Below are positions 26,982-35,069 of a stretch of DNA of 64,000 nt, one piece after another. The notes below the pieces were generated by a model. That model was not told the DNA's origin and ran no database searches. It was given only the letters and a program-made list of their open reading frames with translations. The translations under genes and the position numbers were made by a program. Within the stretch, counting starts at the first letter, position 1, and each line of letters opens with the position of its first letter. The stretch is from Spirosomataceae bacterium TFI 002. GTDB taxonomy: Bacteria > Bacteroidota > Bacteroidia > Cytophagales > Spirosomataceae. The DNA lies in the NCBI GenBank assembly GCA_900230115.1, contig LT907983.1, forward strand, positions 3,797,001-3,861,000, written 5' to 3'.

Positions 26982-27803
26982 TTATTCGAAATGATAGACA
27001 AGGGTAATTACTTCAGTTTTAGCAATGATTTTTTTGCTCATACTTGGGTTCAATAAGCTTTCAAATAAGTCTCTGTGGTGAGAAGCAATCGCTAGTGCAC
27101 TGTTAGGTATGCTGGTTACATGATCCAGAATCGTTTTCTCAACTTTATTTGCTCTTAGTTGACTGACTTCTATGACTCTATTTGGGAATTTTTCATTCAG
27201 TTCAGCGATGATTTCCTGGTCGCTAACTAAATCAAGTTGACGATCAGTATTAATGTTCAATAGCTCCACATTGGCTTTGATATGATCGGCAAAGTCAAAT
27301 ACTTGGCCTAAAAGTCCTGTTTCGTCGTATTCTAACTGAGTTGCATAGAAAAGGTGCTCAATTGATGTAGATTCAATTTTTTCTGGTACAACCAAAAGAG
27401 GAATTTTAACTTTATTGATAACATTTTCAGCAGTACTTCCAATTAGTTTTTCTAAAAAACCTGTATCACCTGTTTTTCCAAGAATTGCAAAATCAGCCTC
27501 ACCGTTTTCAGCCATTTCGTTGATACTTTCGGCTACAGTACTCATTTTTAGGTTGTACTTTGTCACAACGCCTTTTTCTTGAACGCTGCGTGCTAGGTTG
27601 GTTAGTTTTCCCTCTAGCTCTTCTTGTCTTTTTTGTTCCACGTCGATCATAAGATCAGCAGGAATATTGGGATCAGTATAGGTAGGAGAGTAACAGTGAA
27701 GTAATGTTATCTCACTTATGTTCTTTTTTGCAATGTTGATTGCTATTTCTAGGGCTTTGTCAGATCCATTTGAGAAATCTGTGGCCAATACTATCTTTTT
27801 CAT
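26982..27803 (-). CDS. Universal stress protein with two Usp domains
   Basis: A 273-residue cytoplasmic protein made of two UspA folds. The first has the N-terminal KIVLATDFS strand and the ATP-binding GKTGDTGFLEKLIGSTAENV pattern (G-2x-G-9x-G-S/T). The second starts near residue 150 and lacks that glycine pattern, so it is probably structural. Tandem Usp proteins are common in Bacteroidota and act in stress survival. It converges on the E2 gene. Confidence 0.9.
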   Translation of the reverse strand: MKKIVLATDFSNGSDKALEIAINIAKKNISEITLLHCYSPTYTDPNIPADLMIDVEQKRQEELEGKLTNLARSVQEKGVVTKYNLKMSTVAESINEMAENGEADFAILGKTGDTGFLEKLIGSTAENVINKVKIPLLVVPEKIESTSIEHLFYATQLEYDETGLLGQVFDFADHIKANVELLNINTDRQLDLVSDQEIIAELNEKFPNRVIEVSQLRANKVEKTILDHVTSIPNSALAIASHHRDLFESLLNPSMSKKIIAKTEVITLVYHFE

Positions 27804-28058
27804 AACGCTATCTTTAATTTCTAAATTCTAGAATAAAGATAGATCAATATGATTTAGTAAAATATGAGAACTGATAGTGAGAATTATGACATTAGTTAGG
27901 TTTTACGATCTTGTTCAAGTTTCTAGATTAATACTTTTGAATAATGGAGTAGTTCTGAATTGCCATACAAGTTTTAATATTAGGGTAAGCAATGTAGAAA
28001 GTAAATAATTTTCTAGCTGATTGCAGTTCTTTAATTTAGAATTCGAACTTGAATCGTC

Positions 28059-28066
28059 TACTTTTG
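28059..28066 (+). promoter_or_regulatory. Candidate -7 element of hslV
   Basis: TACTTTTG fits TANNTTTG exactly and lies 23 bp before the hslV start codon. A TTTAG about 20 bp upstream (28035-28039) could be a weak -33 element. Confidence 0.4.
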
Positions 28067-28089
28067 TTATTTAGTTGTAATAACAATTT

Positions 28090-28626
28090 ATGAAAATAAA
28101 ATCAACAACAGTACTCGGCATAATCCATAACGGAAAGGTAGCCTTAGGAGCAGATGGACAAGCCACTATGGGCAATACAGTTGCCAAGTCAAATGTGCGA
28201 AAAGTACGAAAACTAGCTGATGGTAAAATATTAGCGGGTTTTGCTGGCTCTACTGCAGATGCCTTTACACTTATTGAGAAGTTTGAAGAAAAGCTAGGAG
28301 CATATGGTGGAAATATGAAAAGAGCGGCAATAGAGCTTGCTAAAGACTGGCGTACAGATCGTTATTTAAGAAAACTAGAAGCAATGATGATCGTTGCAAA
28401 TGCTACTGAAATGCTTGTTATTTCAGGGAGTGGAGATGTAATAGAACCAGATCATCAAATTGCTGCGATAGGCTCTGGTAGCATGTATGCCCAAGCAGCT
28501 GCTGTGGCATTGATGAAGCACGCACCAGAATTGAGTGCGGAAGAAAGAGTTAGAGAAGGGCTTACCATTGCTGCAGATATTTGTATTTATACCAATCACA
28601 ATCTTATTATAGAGACTTTAGATTAA
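28090..28626 (+). CDS. hslV: ATP-dependent protease proteolytic subunit HslV
   Basis: A 178-residue proteasome-like peptidase. The N-terminal MKIKSTTVLG gives an active-site Thr after removal of a five-residue leader, and LGADGQATMGNT, AGFAGSTADAF and the C-terminal ICIYTNH match HslV. It needs the HslU ATPase, which is not adjacent here. The next gene starts 3 bases after its stop, so the two are translationally coupled. Confidence 0.96.
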   Translation: MKIKSTTVLGIIHNGKVALGADGQATMGNTVAKSNVRKVRKLADGKILAGFAGSTADAFTLIEKFEEKLGAYGGNMKRAAIELAKDWRTDRYLRKLEAMMIVANATEMLVISGSGDVIEPDHQIAAIGSGSMYAQAAAVALMKHAPELSAEERVREGLTIAADICIYTNHNLIIETLD

Positions 28627-28629
28627 GCC

Positions 28630-29517
28630 TTGAGCGTTTTAGCAGAAAATATCAAACGAATTCGAAAAAACTCTAAGTTGACTCAGTTGCAATTTGGAGA
28701 GAAATATGGTTTGTCAAGAGAAAATGTTTCTTCTTACGAAGATGCTAGGGCAAAACCGCAATTAGAAGTTTTGATTGCTATTGCCAAAGATGAAGGTATT
28801 ACTGTCGAAAGTTTATTTAATGATAAAATTGAAAAGAAACAGGTTGAGGAAGCTGAAGTGATCAACTCGAAACTCGAGACAGAGCAAAATGCAATTGAAG
28901 GGCACAAACCAGCTACATCTCAAGTTGAAAAGCAATATTTCCCGTCTTCACTTTTTGATTCACAGGCTGAAATAGTTACTACGAAGGAACAAAAGCTTAT
29001 TAATGACGATCAGGGTTTTTCAAATACCCAGGTCGAAGCAAAAGAAAGTGACGACGAATATCTCGGTATGCAGTCAGTTGCTTTGGTGAAAAATAATAAA
29101 GCTTACCAAGAAAATCATAATAATCCAGCATGGTTAGCAAAGCTGCCTCATATGCATATCCCGCTTTATCAGAAAGCAGATTACAGAGCTTTTGAGGATA
29201 AAGATTCGTGGTTCGTATGTAAGCAAATGAACAACTGGTTTGATATAGCAGATGGCTCCCATTGTTTTGTTTTAGCAATAAATAATGGCTTACTCTATCG
29301 CAAAGTCTATAACGAAATTAAACTAAAAGGGGAGTTTCTCCTAAGTAGTTTTAAAGAAGGCGAACCCGTAATTCAGTTAAGTCTTCGCGATACCATAGAA
29401 GTATGGGAAGTTGTGGCACAAATCAATTATGGTAAACCAGTAACTAGTCCATCTTTTAATAAGCTAGAAGGATTAATTGAAGACTTAAAGCTTGAGATTT
29501 TTAGGCTTTCAATGTAA
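28630..29517 (+). CDS. XRE-family transcriptional regulator with S24-like C-terminal domain
   Basis: A 295-residue regulator starting at TTG. Residues 3-66 are an XRE helix-turn-helix (LTQLQFGEKYGLSRENVSSYE). A low-complexity linker rich in Glu and Gln follows to about 155. The C-terminal part (HMHIPLYQKADYRAFE, GLLYRKVYNE) resembles the LexA/cI S24 peptidase fold but the catalytic Ser and Lys are not evident, so it may be a degenerate dimerisation domain. Coupling to hslV suggests linked expression. Confidence 0.82.
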   Translation: MSVLAENIKRIRKNSKLTQLQFGEKYGLSRENVSSYEDARAKPQLEVLIAIAKDEGITVESLFNDKIEKKQVEEAEVINSKLETEQNAIEGHKPATSQVEKQYFPSSLFDSQAEIVTTKEQKLINDDQGFSNTQVEAKESDDEYLGMQSVALVKNNKAYQENHNNPAWLAKLPHMHIPLYQKADYRAFEDKDSWFVCKQMNNWFDIADGSHCFVLAINNGLLYRKVYNEIKLKGEFLLSSFKEGEPVIQLSLRDTIEVWEVVAQINYGKPVTSPSFNKLEGLIEDLKLEIFRLSM

Positions 29518-29536
29518 CAAAGTCTCCAATGTTTTT

Positions 29537-31708
29537 TTAATAACAATCACTCAATATTCTTCCTTTAGCTATTAATTCTTTGATAGAAGGTAAGCCAAAT
29601 TCGCACAAAATATTTTCCAAGTTCGTTAGTACTCCTTCTCTCATCTTAAGCGAGCCACAAAGCATTATTTGACCTCCTACTTTTACTGTATTTGCAACGT
29701 TCTCTTTGTTTTGTAGAACGATGTCTTGTACATAAGTTTTTGGCAACTCTCTTGAGAATGCAAGATGACAACCTTTTAATTCACCAAAGTCGTTTATCAA
29801 TGACTGATATAACTCAAAAGAAGCCTTCTTTTGCCCACCCCAAAGCAGAGTCACTTCGTTAGCTGTATTGTTTTCAATAAAACCCAAAAATGGAGCAATT
29901 CCTGTTCCGTTTCCAATAAGAAGGACTTTGCCAGCATTGGGGTCAGGGTAAAAATTCTCATTCGGTTTTATATAGGCCTGAATTACATCACCGGCATTTA
30001 GCCCACCTAAATAACTCGAGCACAACCCTGTTCTCTTAATACTTAATACAATCCTATTTGTGCTTTTAATGTGTGCAATTGAGTAATAGCGTTCTATATT
30101 ACTCTCTGGGGAATATACTCCTAAAAGGTCACCAGAATTGGCTATTTTGGCATTTGGTGGTATTTCTATTTCTAATAAGAAGGTGTCATCATTTGGATTT
30201 AAAGATTCTTTCCGGCTTATAATCTTAAAGGGTAGCGTACTTGAATTCCTAATTGGTTCAAGGCTTTTCAAGTTAACATTCAGTTCAAGTTTGGTTTCTT
30301 TTTTCCATGCTTTGAGCCAATCTAAAAACTCAGGAATAGAAATATCATTGACTGTTTTAGTTTCGGTGACTTCGCTAGCCAGTGGTAGATTTTTAAGAGA
30401 ATTGGCCACATCAAATGCAAATTGGCAGTAGTTGTCATAGCTCTTAGAACCAAAACCGAGAACAGAGTAATAGAACTGCTTCTTGTCAAATAAACCATTG
30501 TCTACTTTTCTAAGGAAATTGTCAGCATTTGACGGGGCATCTCCATCGCCGTACGTGGAGGTGAAAATTAGTAATTGCTCCATCTGACTTGCCTCCTCCA
30601 TTTTATTCATTGGACATAGGAAAGACTTTATACCTTTATCTAAAAATGATTTGTGAACTTCATTTGCAAATCTAATCGTATGACCAGTTTCTGATCCTAC
30701 CAAAATTACATGCGTAGCTTCTTTTAAGCTAAAGCTATTCTTAGGTCTTTTTTTGAATCTAGACCAACTCATTTTTACACCCGAATAAATAAAGAAGATG
30801 GTTATAAATGAGCTTAAAAGTAAGAGAATTGCGTATACAGAACCTAAACCTTCGCCAGTGTGCCAATGAAAACTTATGTCGTGAAGTATTGTGGCTAATG
30901 GCTGTTTTACTTCCGAAACGAGTGCACCGTTTTCCTGATTAAGTAAAAGCGTTTTTTGATGAAGTTTAAGTTCAAAAAACTCTTCAGCGTCACCAGAGAT
31001 AGGAAATAGTAACTCTTTGACTTCACCAAGTTTTATTTTTGTAAAGTGATTTTCGTTAGAAATAACTTGCGAAGGCAATGCTGTAGCCTCTTTATTTTCT
31101 GACTGGAAAAACCGATCAATAAACAGCCAAGTAGCCGATAAAGAAATAACTACAATTGGAATCAAAAACAATCTGCCAAAACGAGCGTGATTGTCTCTGT
31201 AGAAGTCAAGAACAATGATTTTAGAAAAAAAGTCTTTCCAGTTTCCAGCTCGTTTTATCAATAAGAAAATGCCACTTCCAGCCAGGAAAAGCAGTGCCAA
31301 AGAAGCAAGTCCAACAAAGAAGCGACCTGTTTCTTTTAGAAAAAGAGAGCGATGCAAGTCTCTACAAAAGTCAAAAACGGGATGCTCTCCAGCTACATTT
31401 TTTATTTCAGATCCGTCAAATGGATTGATGACAAAAGTGCCATCCGAAACTTCTCCAATGGCTTCAATTTTAATGTTGCCATAATTATCACGGGCAATAC
31501 TGAAAACCTCTAGGTAAGCTGCGTTGAGTGTAGCAATTAGATCGCTTAATAGAATGTTGTCAGCCCCTTCTATTGCTTTAGGGTGTAGGATTGGCTCAAA
31601 AGACAATACAACCCCTGTACCCGCGGCAATTAATAAAAAAATGCTGGAGAAAATAGCCAATCCAAAATGGATACCCCTCCAGCTGAACTTTAAACTGTTT
31701 CTTACCAA
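29537..31708 (-). CDS. PepSY-TM / flavodoxin / ferredoxin-NADP reductase-type iron reductase
   Basis: A 723-residue membrane reductase. Order: PepSY-associated helices (about residues 12-30, 135-155, 180-200, 285-310) with a periplasmic PepSY region, a flavodoxin domain starting LVGSETGHTIRFA (about 335), an FAD-binding domain with RYYSIAHI, and an NADPH-binding domain with GNGTGIAPF. This layout moves electrons from NADPH across the inner membrane, probably to ferric iron or ferri-siderophore. It is the last gene of the TonB receptor operon, 1 bp after the DUF2271 gene. Confidence 0.9.
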   Translation of the reverse strand: MVRNSLKFSWRGIHFGLAIFSSIFLLIAAGTGVVLSFEPILHPKAIEGADNILLSDLIATLNAAYLEVFSIARDNYGNIKIEAIGEVSDGTFVINPFDGSEIKNVAGEHPVFDFCRDLHRSLFLKETGRFFVGLASLALLFLAGSGIFLLIKRAGNWKDFFSKIIVLDFYRDNHARFGRLFLIPIVVISLSATWLFIDRFFQSENKEATALPSQVISNENHFTKIKLGEVKELLFPISGDAEEFFELKLHQKTLLLNQENGALVSEVKQPLATILHDISFHWHTGEGLGSVYAILLLLSSFITIFFIYSGVKMSWSRFKKRPKNSFSLKEATHVILVGSETGHTIRFANEVHKSFLDKGIKSFLCPMNKMEEASQMEQLLIFTSTYGDGDAPSNADNFLRKVDNGLFDKKQFYYSVLGFGSKSYDNYCQFAFDVANSLKNLPLASEVTETKTVNDISIPEFLDWLKAWKKETKLELNVNLKSLEPIRNSSTLPFKIISRKESLNPNDDTFLLEIEIPPNAKIANSGDLLGVYSPESNIERYYSIAHIKSTNRIVLSIKRTGLCSSYLGGLNAGDVIQAYIKPNENFYPDPNAGKVLLIGNGTGIAPFLGFIENNTANEVTLLWGGQKKASFELYQSLINDFGELKGCHLAFSRELPKTYVQDIVLQNKENVANTVKVGGQIMLCGSLKMREGVLTNLENILCEFGLPSIKELIAKGRILSDCY

Positions 31709-31709
31709 C

Positions 31710-32192
31710 TTAAATCTTTATTAGTTTGACATACCTGATATAGCCAGTTCCGTTTTTACTAACGCCGACATTTGCAGAACTCAAGTCCATTTGTAGGTCT
31801 TGCTCAACATACTTTTGGTTTTCAACTGAAGTTTCAAAACGAAGTTTGTATCCTTTGTTTATTTCTGAATCATCAAAAGTTAGAGATACGACTTTTCTGC
31901 TCCCTGGTGTGATAGATGCTCCTGAGATTGCGTCGAGGTTTTCTTTCGATTTTGTGAAGAATTTCCACCAGCTAGGTATATCGTCGTACCATCGTTCTTC
32001 TTTTCCAAAAACATGTAATGTCCTTTGGTATTGACCTTTGGCATTTAATAATGAGACGACAACGTAAGCTCCCTCTCCCGAATAATTACTTAGTTGAACT
32101 AAACACTTATACTGTGCTGGGGCTTTAGGCATAAAGCCGCTTGAAGCCAATAGTGTAATAGCTAGAAAAGTTATTGCAATTCGTTTTTTCAT
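31710..32192 (-). CDS. DUF2271 periplasmic protein
   Basis: A 160-residue exported protein (signal ending about ALAS/FMPKAPAQ). The segment EERWYDDIPSWWKFF and DAISGASITPGS match DUF2271, often found beside PepSY reductases in iron-uptake loci. The function is unproven; a role in delivering iron or electrons to the PepSY reductase is inferred from the 1-bp gap to that gene. Confidence 0.85.
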   Translation of the reverse strand: MKKRIAITFLAITLLASSGFMPKAPAQYKCLVQLSNYSGEGAYVVVSLLNAKGQYQRTLHVFGKEERWYDDIPSWWKFFTKSKENLDAISGASITPGSRKVVSLTFDDSEINKGYKLRFETSVENQKYVEQDLQMDLSSANVGVSKNGTGYIRYVKLIKI

Positions 32193-32203
32193 TTCCTTTG
32201 ATA

Positions 32204-33697
32204 TTATTTACTGGCTTTTAAAAAATTAATGTCTGAGTTGCCTAAAGCTTCGTTTTCTGAAGCTAGGTCGTAAACCGTCTCTTCAAACTCAGTTTTCTGT
32301 TGCGTATTTGCTCCTTTGTCTACCAAGTATTGAAGGATAGTGGTGTCCTTGGAGTTCATTGCTGCAAAGTGTAATGGAGTATACCCATTGGCATTAACTT
32401 GGTTAATATCTAAACCACTTTCAAGTAGATACTGCAACAATTCAAACTCTCCTTTTTCGATTGCGATATGTAAAAGAGGTTGTCCTTTTGTTGTTACGCC
32501 TTTATCTTTCAAGAACTGGAGCTTCTCTTTGTAATCATTCAGTCCTCCTCTAAAAGAATTAGTGAGTAAGAATGTCAAGTTGTTTCCTTGCTTATCTTGC
32601 CAGGTTATTTTGTTTCCTTTTGCAATCAGTAAGTCAAGAACATCTATGCCATTATTGCCTTCTACAGCTAATGCCAAAGGAGTTAAGCCTTTTACATTGG
32701 AGGCATTGATATTATCTGTTTTGTTCAGCCAGTAAGAAACAACCTCTTTGCTGCCCCTTGAAACAGCCAAAAGCAATGGGGTGTCTCCATCTGCATTTGC
32801 AGTATTTGGGTTAAGTCCAGCATTAATAAAAAAGTCAAAAATACTAGTGTCTTTTGCTCGACCTGCTAAGTTATGCAAAGCTGATTGACCAGTGTTGGTA
32901 ACATTTGCTGGATTTAGACCTAAACTTTTGAGGTATGTTAGTAACTCCAAACTAACGGTGGCTGACCTACCTCCTCCAACAAAATTAAATGCATTTTCAC
33001 CTGTTTGTAGATTGGGTTGGTAGCTTATTCCCTTTGCAACTAAGCCCTTCAGCTTGTTTATATTGCCGCTAGATACGGCTGAATGAAATAGGCCGTTTCC
33101 ATCTTTGTCTTTAGCGTCTAAGTCGAGTCCTTTTTCAACAAAATAGTCTAGGAAAGAGAGGTCGTCAAGTCTGCCAATTGCAACTTGAGCTACATTTTTT
33201 CCATTTTCGTCTCTGTCGTTCACTATGTCTGCTCCATTTTCTAAGCAAAATTCATAAAGTTCTTTGTCTGCCTTGCCGCTTTGAGCCACATGCATGAGTA
33301 AGGACTGACCATGGCTGTTAATGAGATCAGTTCTTGAACCCTTTTCTAATAATAACTCCATAACTGGGAGGTTTCCTTTCATGGCTGTCCACATAAGGTA
33401 ATTGTTAGAATGGTGTGTCATTTGGTTGACATCTGGTCCTTTGTCCAAAAGGTATTTCACGGTTTCTAAAGGAAGGTCTGCCATGATTGCTAGCAATGTA
33501 CCGTCCCAGCCACTGGGGCCCATTTCTAGTATATCGTTCCCTGCTAAGATTTTAGATTCTATGGTTTCTATGCTGGGTTTTTTGGCCCAGAAACCTCGGT
33601 CGTGAAATACGTTTTTGCTTTGGGCAAATATGTTACCGCTAAAGAATAAGGCTATTAGCAACGAGAGGCCAACTTTTATGCTGTTTTTGATATTCAT
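32204..33697 (-). CDS. Exported ankyrin-repeat protein
   Basis: The start is set at the ATG at 33697 because it begins a clean signal peptide (MNIKNSIKVGLSLLIALFFS...IFAQ); an upstream in-frame ATG at 33721 would add eight charged residues. After the signal come about 12 ankyrin repeats, recognisable by G-x-T/S-x-L-x-x-A and L-L-x-x-G-A/L-D patterns (for example TPLLLAVSRG, TPLHFAAMNS). No enzymatic domain is seen. It sits between the DUF4374 and DUF2271 genes in the iron-uptake operon. Confidence 0.88.
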   Translation of the reverse strand: MNIKNSIKVGLSLLIALFFSGNIFAQSKNVFHDRGFWAKKPSIETIESKILAGNDILEMGPSGWDGTLLAIMADLPLETVKYLLDKGPDVNQMTHHSNNYLMWTAMKGNLPVMELLLEKGSRTDLINSHGQSLLMHVAQSGKADKELYEFCLENGADIVNDRDENGKNVAQVAIGRLDDLSFLDYFVEKGLDLDAKDKDGNGLFHSAVSSGNINKLKGLVAKGISYQPNLQTGENAFNFVGGGRSATVSLELLTYLKSLGLNPANVTNTGQSALHNLAGRAKDTSIFDFFINAGLNPNTANADGDTPLLLAVSRGSKEVVSYWLNKTDNINASNVKGLTPLALAVEGNNGIDVLDLLIAKGNKITWQDKQGNNLTFLLTNSFRGGLNDYKEKLQFLKDKGVTTKGQPLLHIAIEKGEFELLQYLLESGLDINQVNANGYTPLHFAAMNSKDTTILQYLVDKGANTQQKTEFEETVYDLASENEALGNSDINFLKASK

Positions 33698-33762
33698 TTT
33701 CTTATCGTTTTTTGTAATCAAATAGCAAAACCCAAGGAGGCTCTGCTATTTGAAGAGTTGAT

Positions 33763-35058
33763 TTAGTAGATTCCAATGTAGTAAGCATCTGCACCAGTTT
33801 TAAGGCTAGCACCTTTTACAAAGCCATTTGGTGATGTAGAGTTGATGTCAAAAATATATACATGACCCTGTTCTCCCAATGGAGCCAATGCCATGTAAAA
33901 CTTGCCATCTTTCACGACACTATTTTGATATTGCTGCAACCATAGTTTTTCAGGTAGGTTGAGCTTGATAGCTGTATTGTTCTTGATATCCACTCTAGCT
34001 ACAGACCATACTGGATCACCTGTACCTCCTAGATCTGTATTTGCATACGGCACATATCCAATGCCATTGCCGGCATAAAACCATCCATTAGAGGTTACAT
34101 TTTCTCCCAATAGATCGGAAAGGTTAAAGCTAAATGAGTTATCGTATTCTCCTCCTTTTATTTTTAAAATATAAGTATCATAATCGCTGCTAGGAACCGA
34201 TATTAACTGATATACATCACCATTTTCATCTACATGACAAACTGGAGTTCTATAACCATTCGTAGCACCTTTTGCTCCAGCTATACCAGATTTGATAATT
34301 CTAGGGTTTGTCAAAGAAGGGTAGTCTACTACTAGTGTTTCCACACCTGTATACGTTGCCGTTTTTCTTGCATCTGTTGCTGCATCATATGAGTTTTTTC
34401 CCATGCCGTAGAATGCTTTGCCTCCCGCGACTATGGGTGCGTCAATTCTGAAAACGTAGTCTCCAATAGCTTGATCCTCCGCACTAACAGGGATTTCGAA
34501 TTCTTCAATTTTACCAATTTCAAGATTGTCTAGATTCACTGTCATGATTCTAGCTGTAGGTTGTGTTTTTATAAAAGCACCAGAAGTGTTGTCATAAATC
34601 CTTTCTGAAACCACATTGTGAAGCATTGCATACTCGTCATCTATTCTTGTCCATCTTGGGTTTGTAGTTCCAATTGCGTATTCTACATTGGTTTCAGATA
34701 ACTGTGTATAATTTTGCCCTCCGTTTACCCCAAATTTATAGATTCGTCCTCCACCGTAGTCAAGATCATAAAGTGATTTTCCATCAGAGGATGTAAATAT
34801 TCTAGCAGTTCTAGATGAAGGTACTTCAAAGCCGTATCCATCAAAACCGATGGTACCTGTGCTTAGATCAAGTAAATTTTGAACATAGGTAGTAGAAACA
34901 CTACCCGAGCCTACGGCCATAGCTATTGAAAATGCCCTTTCTTCTTGTTCTTCTTCACCCTCTTCGGCACCTACTGTTACTGTTTCGCAGCTTACAGCTG
35001 TTAAAAATAAACTAGCGAGGATAACTAACGTTTTGAAATTGTAAAAGTTAATATTCAT
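33763..35058 (-). CDS. DUF4374 lipoprotein
   Basis: A 431-residue lipoprotein (lipobox TAVSC near residue 24, then acidic GAEEGEEEQEE). The body has the repeated beta-strand layout of DUF4374, predicted as a propeller-like surface protein. DUF4374 is regularly encoded right after TonB receptors in Bacteroidota siderophore loci, as here (11 bp after the receptor). It probably binds the substrate at the outer membrane. Confidence 0.88.
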   Translation of the reverse strand: MNINFYNFKTLVILASLFLTAVSCETVTVGAEEGEEEQEERAFSIAMAVGSGSVSTTYVQNLLDLSTGTIGFDGYGFEVPSSRTARIFTSSDGKSLYDLDYGGGRIYKFGVNGGQNYTQLSETNVEYAIGTTNPRWTRIDDEYAMLHNVVSERIYDNTSGAFIKTQPTARIMTVNLDNLEIGKIEEFEIPVSAEDQAIGDYVFRIDAPIVAGGKAFYGMGKNSYDAATDARKTATYTGVETLVVDYPSLTNPRIIKSGIAGAKGATNGYRTPVCHVDENGDVYQLISVPSSDYDTYILKIKGGEYDNSFSFNLSDLLGENVTSNGWFYAGNGIGYVPYANTDLGGTGDPVWSVARVDIKNNTAIKLNLPEKLWLQQYQNSVVKDGKFYMALAPLGEQGHVYIFDINSTSPNGFVKGASLKTGADAYYIGIY

Positions 35059-35069
35059 TATGTGTTTAA

